A stretch of 64,000 nt of DNA from Streptomyces sp. HmicA12 (GTDB taxonomy: Bacteria > Actinomycetota > Actinomycetes > Streptomycetales > Streptomycetaceae). A model generated the notes under the pieces. It had not been told where the DNA came from. It searched no databases and saw only the letters and a program-made list of their open reading frames with translations. Position numbers and translations under genes: made by a program. Location: NCBI RefSeq assembly GCF_000373565.1, contig NZ_KB891799.1:124001-188000 (forward strand), written 5' to 3'. Below, piece after piece: positions 26,484 to 34,677 of this stretch (positions within the stretch are counted from its first letter, which is position 1; each line of letters starts with the position of its first letter).

Positions 26484-28076
26484 CTACGCGGGCGCCTCCG
26501 CGAGCGCGGCACGCAGGACGTGCTTGGTGACCTTCCCCGACGGGGTGCGGGGCAGCTCGTCCCGCAGCACCAGCTCGCGCGGGATCTTGTAGCGGGCGAT
26601 GCGCGGCTCCAGCCATTCCCGTACGCCGTCGAGGTCGAGCCCGGCGTCCGGGCGCGGCACCACGACCGCCACCACGGTCTCGCCCCACTGCGGGTGCGGG
26701 CGCCCGACGACGGCGACGTCGAGGATGTCCGGGTGGCCGCGCAGGGCGCCCTCGACCTCCTGCGAGGCGACGTTCTCGCCGCCGGTGACGATCACGTCCT
26801 TCATCCGGTCGACGAGGGTGACGAACCCGTCCGCGTCGATCCGCCCCAGGTCACCGCTGCGGTACCAGTCGCCCGCGAACACCTCGGCGGTGGCGGCGGG
26901 GTCGTCCAGGTAGCCGACCATGCGGGTGTCGGACCTGAGCCAGATCTCCCCGGTCTCCCCGGCCCCGGCGTCGGCGCCGTCCGGCCGTACGACCCGCAGG
27001 GCCACGCCCGGCATCCCGCCGCGCCCGATCGAGCCCGCCTTCTCGACCTGCTCGGCCGGGGAGAGCGTCGCCCCGACCGGGCCGGTCTCGCTCATCCCGT
27101 ACACCTGGTGGAAGTCGTCGGATCCGTACGCCTTCATCAGGCGGCGCGCGGTGTCGGCGTCCAGCGGCCCGGCCCCGTAGATCCAGGCACGTACCGAGGT
27201 GAGGTCGAAGTCGGCGAAGTCGGGGACGGACTGTACGGGCGCGATGAGCGCGATCGGCGCCCCGAACAGGGCCGTGATCCGCTCGCGCTGGACGAGTTCC
27301 AGCATGCCGCGCGGCTCGTACTCGCGCTGGAGGACGACCGTGCCGCCGAGGAACAGGGTGCCGAGCGCCCAGTTGTTGAGCGGGGACGCGTGCCAGATCG
27401 GCATGCAGATCAGGAACCGGTCGTCGCGGCGGAGCGGGACCGCGGTCGCCGTGTACGTGGCGGTGAGCGCGATGCCGCGGTGGGTGTGGACGCAGCCCTT
27501 GGGGCGGCCCGACGTCCCGGACGTGTAGAGGATCTGCGCGATGTCCCCATCGTCGGCGGCGTCCGTGTCGCCGGCGGCATCGGCGGCGTCAGTGTCATCG
27601 GCGTCGGCGGTGTCGGCTGCGGCGCCCGGCTCCCCGGTCCAGGGTTCGGCGCGCGCGATCAGGTCCTCGAAGGAGCCCGGTACGCCCGGGTCGTCCGGGT
27701 GGCTCGTCAGCCAGCGCAGACCGTCCGTGTCGGCGGCCGTCGCCCGCTCCCCGATCTCGGCGTCCACGATGCCCACCTTCGCCCCGCAGTGCCGCAGTTG
27801 ATGCGCGACCTCCGCCGTCTGGAGCTTGTGGTTGACCGGCACCAGCGTGGCGCCCGCGTACCAGGCACCGAACGCGGCGAACAGGAAGGCGGGCGTGTTG
27901 TACGTCATCACGGCCAGCCGGTCGCCGGGCCCCAGGCCCGCCCGGCGCAGCACGGTCGCGGCGCGGCGGGCCGCGTCGGCGAACTCCGGGTAGGTCCACC
28001 GCCGGTCCCGGTAGACGACGGCCTCTCGGTCGCCGGCCGACTGAACAGCGTTGTCCAGCAAGGCGCTGAGGTGCAT
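26484..28076 (-). CDS. AMP-dependent acyl-CoA ligase (class I adenylate-forming)
   Basis: ATG 28076 has AGGAG 6-7 nt upstream; longer in-frame extensions lack an RBS and run into the operator region. The adenylation motifs are all present in order: P-loop ILYTSGTSGRPKGCVHTHRG, YGMSETGP, GDLGRIDADGFVTLVDRMKD with VIVTGGENV, and the catalytic lysine in PRTPSGKVTKHVL. It activates a carboxylic acid, probably a medium or long fatty acid or an aromatic acid, to its CoA thioester. 530 residues. An Ala/Asp repeat (TADADDTDAADAAGDTDAAD) just before the P-loop is unusual low-complexity sequence. It faces away from the second TetR gene across a shared 79-nt promoter region. Confidence 0.9.
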   Translation of the reverse strand: MHLSALLDNAVQSAGDREAVVYRDRRWTYPEFADAARRAATVLRRAGLGPGDRLAVMTYNTPAFLFAAFGAWYAGATLVPVNHKLQTAEVAHQLRHCGAKVGIVDAEIGERATAADTDGLRWLTSHPDDPGVPGSFEDLIARAEPWTGEPGAAADTADADDTDAADAAGDTDAADDGDIAQILYTSGTSGRPKGCVHTHRGIALTATYTATAVPLRRDDRFLICMPIWHASPLNNWALGTLFLGGTVVLQREYEPRGMLELVQRERITALFGAPIALIAPVQSVPDFADFDLTSVRAWIYGAGPLDADTARRLMKAYGSDDFHQVYGMSETGPVGATLSPAEQVEKAGSIGRGGMPGVALRVVRPDGADAGAGETGEIWLRSDTRMVGYLDDPAATAEVFAGDWYRSGDLGRIDADGFVTLVDRMKDVIVTGGENVASQEVEGALRGHPDILDVAVVGRPHPQWGETVVAVVVPRPDAGLDLDGVREWLEPRIARYKIPRELVLRDELPRTPSGKVTKHVLRAALAEAPA

Positions 28077-28133
28077 CACGATCTCCTGACGAGCCGGCCC
28101 CGACCGGTGCGGCGGGACCATGGCGTGAAGTTC

Positions 28134-28147
28134 TGAATGATGGTTCA
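28134..28147. promoter_or_regulatory. Probable TetR operator
   Basis: TGAATGATGGTTCA is an imperfect dyad (TGAA/TTCA arms) of the size and type bound by TetR regulators of acyl-CoA metabolism. It is flanked by a wider GTGAA...TTCAC repeat (28125-28148). It lies between the divergent acyl-CoA ligase and TetR/aidB genes, 8 nt before the TetR ATG. Confidence 0.6.
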
Positions 28148-28155
28148 CTGCTTGC

Positions 28156-28797
28156 ATGGCCTACCGCAAGACCCCCGCCGAAATCCGCCGGCTCGAAGCC
28201 GCGCGGGAGCACCTGATCGCCTGCGCCACCTCGGTCGTCGCCGAAGTGGGCTGGTCACAGGCTTCCGTGACGGCTGTCGCGGACTCGGCGGGCATCGCGG
28301 CGGGCTCCGTCTACCAGCACTTCCCGTCGAAGGCCGCGCTCGCCGTGGAGGTCTTCCGGCGGGCCGCGGGGCGCGAGGTGGAGGTGCTCGGCGAGGTGCT
28401 CCAGGGCCCCGGCGACCCCGTCGAGCGGCTCACGCGCGGCGTCGACGTCTTCGCCCGCCGCGCCCTGGAGAACCGCGGTCTGGCCTACGCGCTGCTCGCC
28501 GCCCCCGCCGAACCGGCGGTCGGCGCCGAGCGCCTCGACTTCCGCCGCCGCTATCGCGCGCTCTTCGCCGAGGTGGTGCGCGAGGGCATGGCCTCGGGTC
28601 AACTGCCGCCGCAGAACGGCGAGATCACCGCCGCCGCGCTCACCGGCGCCGTCGGCGAGGTGCTCGCGTACCCGCTCGGCGCCGCCCCGGCCGAGACCGC
28701 CACCGACGAACTCATCACCGAACTGACCGCCACGGTGCTGCGCTGCGCGGGCGCGGCCCCCGGTGCCGCCGGTGCCGGCACCGGCGCCGACCACTGA
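28156..28797 (+). CDS. TetR-family transcriptional regulator (acyl-CoA type)
   Basis: 213 residues. The N-terminal HTH reads LIACATSVVAEVGWSQASVT, AVADSAGIAAGSVYQHFPSK. The remainder is an all-helical ligand-binding domain. It lies between a divergent acyl-CoA ligase and a co-directional acyl-CoA dehydrogenase, with a dyad overlapping its own promoter. It is therefore likely to be an autorepressor of this small fatty-acyl regulon, with an acyl-CoA as inducer. That role is inferred from context. The C-terminus is Gly/Ala-rich and poorly conserved in character. Confidence 0.88.
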   Translation: MAYRKTPAEIRRLEAAREHLIACATSVVAEVGWSQASVTAVADSAGIAAGSVYQHFPSKAALAVEVFRRAAGREVEVLGEVLQGPGDPVERLTRGVDVFARRALENRGLAYALLAAPAEPAVGAERLDFRRRYRALFAEVVREGMASGQLPPQNGEITAAALTGAVGEVLAYPLGAAPAETATDELITELTATVLRCAGAAPGAAGAGTGADH

Positions 28798-28878
28798 CGC
28801 CGACCACTGACGCCGATCACCCGCGCCTGTAGGCCCGTGATCACCGACCCGCACCGGATACGACCCGAAGGAGCCGCC

Positions 28879-30525
28879 ATGACCGTCACCAGTCGCCCCA
28901 CCGCCGTGACGCACGAAGTGACCAATCAGGCGCCGCCGTTGACCGGCCACGACGCCGCCGACGACCCGGTCCTGATCGAGGGCGTGCGGCGCGAGGGCGC
29001 GGCCTGGCACCTCGACGACCTGCACCGGTTCGGGAAGGTCGTCGGCAGCGAGGAGGCCCGCACCTGGGCCGACCAGGCCAACCGGTTCGAGCCCGAGCTG
29101 CGCACCCACGACCGCTACGGCCACCGGATCGACGAGGTCGACTTCCACCCCGCCTACCACTCGCTCATGACCGCCACGGTCGGCGCGGGCGCCGCCGGTT
29201 CGGCCTGGGCGGACGAGCGGCCCGGGGCGCACGTCGCGCGCGCCGCGACCTTCATGGTGGCGACCATGATGGAGCAGGGCCACATGTGCCCGGTCTCCAT
29301 GACGTACGCGGTGATCCCGGCGCTGCGCCGCACCCCCGACCTCGCCAAGACGTACGAGCCGCTGCTCACCTCCACCGTCTACGACCCGGGCCTGCGCACC
29401 CCCACCGGCAAGCGGGGCCTGCTCGCCGGGATGGGCATGACGGAGAAGCAGGGCGGCACCGACGTGCGCGCCAACACCACGTCGGCCGTCGAACAGGCCG
29501 ACGGTACCTGGCGGTTGCGCGGCCACAAGTGGTTCACCAGCGCGCCGATGAACGACCTTTTCCTGGTCCTCGCGCAGGCGCCCGGCGGGCTTTCCTGCTT
29601 CCTGGTCCCGCGCGTGCTGCCCGACGGCAGCCGCAACACGTTCCGCATCCAGCGCCTCAAGGACAAGCTCGGCAACCGCTCGAACGCGTCCAGCGAGCCC
29701 GAGTTCGACGACACCGTGGCCTGGCTCGTCGGCGACGAGGGCAAGGGCGTGCGCACCATCATCGACATGGTGACGATGACCCGCCTGGACTGCGTCCTCG
29801 GCTCCGCCGGGCACATCCGGGAGGCGCTCGCGCAGGCCGCGCACCACACCCGGCACCGCTCGGTGTTCGGCGCCCGGCTGATCGACCAGCCGCTGATGCG
29901 CAACGTCCTCGGCGACCTGGGCCTGGAGTCGGAGGCCGCGACCACGCTCGGCCTGCGGCTCGCCGGTGCCGCCGACCGGGCGCAGCGCGGCGACACGGGC
30001 GAGCGGGCGTTCCTGCGGCTCGCCACCGCCGTGTCCAAGTACTGGGTGTGCAAGCGGCAGCCGTCGCTCGTCGCGGAGGCCCTGGAATGCCTCGGCGGCA
30101 ACGGCTATGACGAGGCGTCAGGCATGCCGCGCCTGTACCGCGAGGCCCCGCTCAACGGCATCTGGGAGGGCTCCGGCAACGTCAACGCGCTCGACATGCT
30201 GCGCGCCATGGCCCGTGAGCCGGAGTCCCTGGAGGCGTTCCGTACGGAGATCGAGGCCGCGGCCGGTGCGGACCGCCGACTCGACTCCGCCTGGCGGGAG
30301 TTGAGGGAGCAGCTGGTGCTGACCGAGGACGCCCCGCTGCGCGCCCGCCGCGTCATCGAGCGGGCGGCCCTCGTCCTCCAGGGCTCCCTGCTCGTACGGC
30401 ACGCTCCCGCCGCGGTCGCGGACACGTTCTGCGCCTCGCGGCTCGGCGGCGACCAGGGCCTCGCCTTCGGCACGCTGCCGCCCGGCACCGACTTCGCGGC
30501 CCTGCTGGAGCGGCTGCCGGCCTGA
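28879..30525 (+). CDS. aidB: AidB-like acyl-CoA dehydrogenase
   Basis: ATG 28879 has AAGGAG 6 nt upstream. The 548-residue length and the opening VTNQAPPLTGHDAADDPVLIEGVRREGA pattern match AidB, the flavoprotein linked to the alkylation response in E. coli. MGMTEKQGGTDVRANTT and GHKWFTSAPMNDLF form the FAD-binding region. LIDQPLMRNVLGDLGLE, LECLGGNGYDE and the EGSGNVNALDMLR segment are also family features. Whether it works on acyl-CoA or in DNA protection is not known. It is downstream of a TetR gene and near an acyl-CoA ligase, which favours a lipid role. Confidence 0.85.
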   Translation: MTVTSRPTAVTHEVTNQAPPLTGHDAADDPVLIEGVRREGAAWHLDDLHRFGKVVGSEEARTWADQANRFEPELRTHDRYGHRIDEVDFHPAYHSLMTATVGAGAAGSAWADERPGAHVARAATFMVATMMEQGHMCPVSMTYAVIPALRRTPDLAKTYEPLLTSTVYDPGLRTPTGKRGLLAGMGMTEKQGGTDVRANTTSAVEQADGTWRLRGHKWFTSAPMNDLFLVLAQAPGGLSCFLVPRVLPDGSRNTFRIQRLKDKLGNRSNASSEPEFDDTVAWLVGDEGKGVRTIIDMVTMTRLDCVLGSAGHIREALAQAAHHTRHRSVFGARLIDQPLMRNVLGDLGLESEAATTLGLRLAGAADRAQRGDTGERAFLRLATAVSKYWVCKRQPSLVAEALECLGGNGYDEASGMPRLYREAPLNGIWEGSGNVNALDMLRAMAREPESLEAFRTEIEAAAGADRRLDSAWRELREQLVLTEDAPLRARRVIERAALVLQGSLLVRHAPAAVADTFCASRLGGDQGLAFGTLPPGTDFAALLERLPA

Positions 30526-30672
30526 GGGCGGGGCGGGAGACGGGCGGGGTACCACCGACTCCGCGTCCGGACAGGTGATGTCGCGCGACCGCCCGCGTCA
30601 TGGCGCGGCCGCGCGCCCCGGCGCTGGCAGGGTCTGGCCGAGCCCGCCCGTCCCCTCCCGCCTGGAGTGCCC

Positions 30673-31335
30673 ATGCCCGCCCACCGTCTCCCCGCGCTCG
30701 GCACCGCGCTGTGCGGCCTCGCCCTGACCGTGCCCGTGGTGGCGCACGCCGACGACGGCACCGCCTCCGCCTCTGTCTCCGCCTCCGCCTCCACCTATGC
30801 CTATGCCACCGCTTCCGCCCCCACCTCCGACGACAAGCGCCCCGCGGTCTCCATCGCCCTGACCGACGGCGTGTCCCGGGCCCGGCCCGGCGACCGGCTC
30901 CACTACACGGTGACCGTCCGCAACGACGGCTCCCGGCCGGTCGAGGGCCTGCGGGTCGAGCAGCGGATGCCCGACGCCGCGCACCACGCCGCCGCCGGGC
31001 AGGGGGCGAAGGTGCGCCGGGGCACGGCCTCCTGGCGCACGGACGTGGCGCCGGGCCGGCCCGCCGAGCTGACCTCCACGCTCACCCTCGGCGCGGCCGG
31101 CGCGGGCGCGCTGCGGGCGGGCAGCACCGTCTGCGCGTACCGGAAGGGCTCGGACGCCCCGCTGGTGTGCGCGAGCGACCTGGACCTGTTGACCGCGCCC
31201 GCGGCCGCCGGCCCCGAGGCCGCCACGAAGGACGGCGCCTCCTGGGGCGTATGGACGGCGGGCGGGGTGCTGGCGGCGGGCGGCGCCGTCTTCGTCGTGC
31301 TACGCGGGCGCCGGGCCCGGGTGGACGTGGGGTGA
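30673..31335 (+). CDS. Small secreted DUF11-type protein with C-terminal membrane anchor
   Basis: ATG 30673 has GGAG 5 nt upstream. A signal peptide (MPAHRLPALGTALCGLALTV, cleavage near VAHA) is followed by a Ser/Ala/Thr-rich linker and one Ig-like DUF11 domain (VSRARPGDRLHYTVTVRNDG, RVEQRMPDAAHH). A C-terminal hydrophobic span (WGVWTAGGVLAAGGAVFVVL) precedes RGRRARVDVG. No LPxTG motif is present, so it is held by the membrane span. 220 residues. The 3' end of this gene has been reiterated beyond its stop codon (31333-31585). It is followed by a signal peptidase gene on the same strand. Confidence 0.8.
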   Translation: MPAHRLPALGTALCGLALTVPVVAHADDGTASASVSASASTYAYATASAPTSDDKRPAVSIALTDGVSRARPGDRLHYTVTVRNDGSRPVEGLRVEQRMPDAAHHAAAGQGAKVRRGTASWRTDVAPGRPAELTSTLTLGAAGAGALRAGSTVCAYRKGSDAPLVCASDLDLLTAPAAAGPEAATKDGASWGVWTAGGVLAAGGAVFVVLRGRRARVDVG

Positions 31336-31585
31336 CGTTCGGCGGGCGGGCGCCGTTCTCGTCGTGCTGCGCGGGCGCCGGGCCCCGGTGGCCGCGGGGT
31401 GACGTTCGGCGCGCGGGGTGCTGGCGGCGGGCGGGCGCCGTCCTCGTCGTGCTGCGCGGGCGCCGGGCCCCGGTGGCCGCGGGGTGACGTTCGGCGCGCG
31501 GGGTGCTGGCGGCGGGCGGGCGCCGTCTTCGTCGTGCTGCGCGGGCGCCGGGCCCCGGTGGACGTGGGGTGACGTTCGGCGGGCT
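31263..31585 (+). repeat. Tandem reiteration of the 3' end of the DUF11 gene
   Basis: The last ~70-85 bp of the DUF11 gene (GGGGTGCTGGCGGCGGGCGG through the stop in GGGGTGACGTTCGGCG) are repeated three more times after the stop codon. The common point TGACGTTC falls at 31333, 31400, 31485 and 31570, giving steps of 67, 85 and 85 bp; the shorter first step lacks about 18 bp. The extra copies are not translated as part of the gene. The repeats occupy most of the 304-nt gap before the signal peptidase gene. Confidence 0.92.
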
Positions 31586-31639
31586 CCCCGCGCTGTGGTG
31601 GGTGTGCCGTCAGCGGATCAGAGGGAGGGGCGGGCATTC

Positions 31640-32260
31640 ATGAGTCAGCGAAGAGCCGTGCGGGGATGGCGAGTTGTGGCCTGGGGGCTGACGCCGCTGG
31701 GTGTCGTGCTGCTGGCCGGCTCCGTCGCGTACGGCCTCGTGCGGTACGAGACGGTGACGGTCGCCAGCGACTCGATGCGGCCCGGATTCCCGCCCGGGAC
31801 GCGAGCGCTGGTCGAGCGGATCGACGCGGGCGGGATACACCGGGGCGACGTCGTCCTCATGGACCCGCCCGAGCGGTACATGAGCGACGGGGTGCTGCGG
31901 CGCGTCATCGGCGTCGGCGGTGATCACGTCACGGGGTCGGGGAACCGGGTCACGGTGAACGGGAGGACGCTCGACGAGCCGTACGTGGCGGACGAGGGCG
32001 ACCCGCGCGTCGGCCCGTACGACGTGCGGGTCCCGTCCGGGCGGCTGTTCGTCCTCGGCGACCACCGCGCGAACGCCAACGACTCCCGCTACCACCTCGA
32101 AGTGCACGAGGGCAGCTTCGCGGCCTCGGGCGTGCGGGGGCGCGTCGTCGAGGGCGCCGCCGTGCCCGTCCGGCCCGCGCTGTTCGCGGGCCTCGGGATC
32201 GTGCTGGGCGCAGTCGGTCTCGCGGCCGGGCGGCGGCGTACCGCGCCCGGCCCGCGCTGA
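31640..32260 (+). CDS. S26-family (type I-like) signal peptidase
   Basis: 206 residues: one N-terminal membrane anchor (WGLTPLGVVLLAGSVAYGLV), then the periplasmic-side catalytic domain, then a second hydrophobic stretch near the C-terminus. Signal peptidase boxes are present: SDSMRPGFPPG with the nucleophile S45, RGDVVLMDPP, RRVIGVGGDHV, and GDHRANANDSR near residues 140-150. Where the general-base lysine normally sits (KRVIG), this protein has R87, a notable substitution. ATG 31640 has GAGGGAGGGG upstream. It follows a secreted DUF11 gene, a possible substrate. It may be an active but divergent enzyme, or an inactive homologue. Confidence 0.82.
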   Translation: MSQRRAVRGWRVVAWGLTPLGVVLLAGSVAYGLVRYETVTVASDSMRPGFPPGTRALVERIDAGGIHRGDVVLMDPPERYMSDGVLRRVIGVGGDHVTGSGNRVTVNGRTLDEPYVADEGDPRVGPYDVRVPSGRLFVLGDHRANANDSRYHLEVHEGSFAASGVRGRVVEGAAVPVRPALFAGLGIVLGAVGLAAGRRRTAPGPR

Positions 32261-32270
32261 CCGCGTCCCC

Positions 32271-33440
32271 TCACGCGCCCGGGGCGACGCGGCGGCGCCG
32301 GGCGGGCATGCCGACCGTCGGGTGGGCGACGCCCCAGGCCGCGCCCTTGCAGACCAGTTCCTTGTAGAGGGCGGCCGTGCGGCCGGTCAGGGCCGCCTTC
32401 TTCGCGCGGTCGTCGGCCGTGACGTACTGGATGAGGCCTTCCTTGCGTCCCAGCGAGACGCACTGGTTGAAGTAGCGGATCGGCACGGTCGGGACCTCGG
32501 CTCCCGCCAGCCGGGCCGCGAGGGCGTCCGCGGCCTGCCAGGCGGTGGGCACGCCCGACGCGCACGACATCCGCAGCGGCTTGCCGCCGGGGCCCTCCAC
32601 CAGGGCCGCGTCGCCGACGGCGTAGACGTCCGGGTGCGAGAGCGAGCGCATGGTGCGGTCGACCACGATCTGCCCGGTGTCCGAGACCTCCAGGGTGGTG
32701 GCCTTCGCGATCGGGTGGACGGCGAAGCCGGTGGTCCAGACGGTCGCCGCCGAGGGGACGAACCGCCCTTCCGCGAGGGCCACTTGGTCCGCGTCGACCG
32801 CGGTGACCTCGGCGTGTTCGTGGACGGTGATGCCGAGCCGGCCCGCGACCTCGCGCACGTGCGCGCGGCCCTTGTCGGCGAGCCAGTCGCCGAGGCCGCC
32901 GCGGGCGACGAGCGCGACGTCCAGGTCGGGGCGGGCCTCGGCGATCTCCGTCGCGGCCTCCAGGCCGGTGAGCCCGGCGCCGACCACCACGACCGGCTGC
33001 CCGGCGCCCAGCTGCGCGAGCCGCTCGCTCAGCCGGAGCGCGCCGGGGCGGCTCGCGATCTGGTGGGCGTGCCGGTCGACGCCGGGGACGCCCTGGTCGT
33101 CCCAGCCGCTGCCGAGGGCGTAGACGAGGGTGTCGTACGCCAGGGACTCCTCCCCGGCACCCGTCGCCTCGACCGTCACCGTCTTCCGGTCGGCGTCGAT
33201 CGCGGTGACCTGGGCGAGCTTCAGCCGGACGCCGGTGCCCGCGAACATCTCGGCGAAGGGCCGGGTCCTGAGCTCCTGGCCGGTCGCGAGCTGGTGCATG
33301 CGGACGCGCTCGACGAAGTCCGGCTCGGCGTTGACGAGGGTGATGTCGACGTCGTCGCGGTGCAGCCGCTTGGCGATGCGCCCGGCGGCGGTGGCTCCGG
33401 TGTAGCCGGCTCCGAGAACGACGATGCGGTGCTGCTGCAT
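32271..33440 (-). CDS. NAD(P)/FAD-dependent oxidoreductase (NDH-2-like)
   Basis: ATG 33440 has GGAG 7 nt upstream. The FAD-binding Rossmann motif VVLGAGYTGATAAGRIA is at the N-terminus and a second GxGxxG nucleotide site, VVVVGAGLTGLEAATEIAE, lies in the middle. VYAVGDAALVEGPGG is the third FAD motif of this pyridine nucleotide-disulfide/NDH-2 superfamily. 389 residues, no C-terminal membrane helix, no redox CxxxxC pair. It likely passes electrons from NAD(P)H to a quinone or other acceptor. It is the next gene after an ECF41-type sigma factor, whose usual targets include oxidoreductases of this sort, and a strong palindrome lies 84-107 bp upstream. Confidence 0.88.
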   Translation of the reverse strand: MQQHRIVVLGAGYTGATAAGRIAKRLHRDDVDITLVNAEPDFVERVRMHQLATGQELRTRPFAEMFAGTGVRLKLAQVTAIDADRKTVTVEATGAGEESLAYDTLVYALGSGWDDQGVPGVDRHAHQIASRPGALRLSERLAQLGAGQPVVVVGAGLTGLEAATEIAEARPDLDVALVARGGLGDWLADKGRAHVREVAGRLGITVHEHAEVTAVDADQVALAEGRFVPSAATVWTTGFAVHPIAKATTLEVSDTGQIVVDRTMRSLSHPDVYAVGDAALVEGPGGKPLRMSCASGVPTAWQAADALAARLAGAEVPTVPIRYFNQCVSLGRKEGLIQYVTADDRAKKAALTGRTAALYKELVCKGAAWGVAHPTVGMPARRRRVAPGA

Positions 33441-33523
33441 GGCGGGCTCCTGAGGCTCTGGCCGCCCCGTTCCGGGCGGGCTCGCCCCTTGAACCGGACA
33501 GCCCGCCGATTCCTGACACCGTT

Positions 33524-33547
33524 GCGATGTGAACCAGGTCACATCGC
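33524..33547. promoter_or_regulatory. CRP-like perfect palindrome in the oxidoreductase promoter
   Basis: GCGATGTGA-ACCAGG-TCACATCGC is a perfect 9-bp inverted repeat with a 6-nt spacer. Its core TGTGA-N6-TCACA is the classic CRP/FNR-superfamily consensus, and Streptomyces Crp prefers GTG-N6-CAC. It lies between the sigma-factor stop (33559) and the oxidoreductase start (33440). Confidence 0.7.
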
Positions 33548-33558
33548 CACGGGGTGCG

Positions 33559-34515
33559 TCAGAAGGCCGCCTTCAGCGTCGGCTCCCCGTGGTCCGTGGC
33601 CGCCCAGCGGCGGGTCGCGCGCTCCAGCTTGTCGGGGTTGACCTGGCTGCGGAACGCGACGATGCCGTCGGCGCCGATCTCCGGGCACATGACGCCGATG
33701 ACCCGGCCGTCGAGGACCGCGAGGATCGCGACCTCGCCGTTGGCCGCCGAGACGTACACCTCGGGCGAGCCGCCGACCAGGTCCTGCTTGGCCCTGCTCG
33801 GCTTGAACAGGCCCCGCATGAACACGGCCACCGCCTTCGCGCCCTCGAACGCGGAGGCCCGGGCCGGAACCTTGCCGCCGCCGTCGCCGATCGCGGTGGC
33901 GTCCTGGGTGAGCAGCGCGACGAGCGGCTCGGTCCTGCCGCTGGTCGCGGCCGCGAGGAACTCCTCGACGATCCGACGGGCGGCGGCCCCGTCGACCTCG
34001 GCGGTACGGGCCCGGGCCCTGCCGTCCGCCACGTGCTTCTTCGCCCGGTGGAGGATCTGCTGGCTGGCGGCCTCGCTGATGTCGAGGATCTCGGCGATCT
34101 CCCGGTGCGCGTACGTGAACGCCTCGCGCAGCACGTACACCGCCCGCTCGTTCGGCGTGAGCCGCTCAAGGAGGACGAGGACCGCGTACGACACCGATTC
34201 GCGCTGTTCGGCGGTGTCGGCCGGGCCGAGCATCGGGTCGCCGCCGAGCAGGGGTTCCGGCAGCCACTGGCCGACGTACGTCTCACGCCGCGCCCGCGCC
34301 GACGTCAGCTGAGTCAGACAGAGGTTGGTGAGCACCTTCGTCAGCCAGGCCTCGGGGACCTCGATCCGCCCGACGTCGGCGGCCTGCCAGCGCAGATACG
34401 TCTCCTGCACGGCGTCCTCCGCCTCGCTCGCCGAGCCGAGCAGGCGGTAGGCGATGGCCTCCAGGCGCGGCCTGGCCGCCTCGAACCGGTCCACGTCGTT
34501 CAGCGTCAGCGCCAT
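33559..34515 (-). CDS. sigJ: ECF sigma factor with SnoaL-like extension (SigJ/ECF41 group)
   Basis: Region 2 is at residues ~10-75 (FEAARPRLEAIAYRLLGSAS, EAEDAVQETYLRW) and region 4 at ~115-170 (LERLTPNERAVYVLREAFTY, AHREIAEILDISEAASQQIL). The C-terminal ~130 residues form a SnoaL-like domain carrying the ECF41 hallmark motifs DGGGK and, near the end, NPDKL. In ECF41 factors this extension tunes sigma activity in place of a separate anti-sigma factor. 318 residues; ATG 34515 (MALTLNDVDRF) is the family start. The neighbouring oxidoreductase is the expected target class, but I could not find an ECF41 promoter of the TGTCACA-N16-CGTC type at ideal spacing. Confidence 0.9.
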   Translation of the reverse strand: MALTLNDVDRFEAARPRLEAIAYRLLGSASEAEDAVQETYLRWQAADVGRIEVPEAWLTKVLTNLCLTQLTSARARRETYVGQWLPEPLLGGDPMLGPADTAEQRESVSYAVLVLLERLTPNERAVYVLREAFTYAHREIAEILDISEAASQQILHRAKKHVADGRARARTAEVDGAAARRIVEEFLAAATSGRTEPLVALLTQDATAIGDGGGKVPARASAFEGAKAVAVFMRGLFKPSRAKQDLVGGSPEVYVSAANGEVAILAVLDGRVIGVMCPEIGADGIVAFRSQVNPDKLERATRRWAATDHGEPTLKAAF

Positions 34516-34677
34516 GGCCAGGATCCTAGCCGGGCCAAGTGCGAGCGGCCGAGAGCCAGTTGGCGCGCGCCCCCGCGCGTCCCCGGCAGGCCCGTCCCCC
34601 GTACCCGCCATCACCGGTTCGGCCCCCGGCCACGCACCGTCCACCCGCCGACCATCCCGGAACGCGACAGTCCGGCC

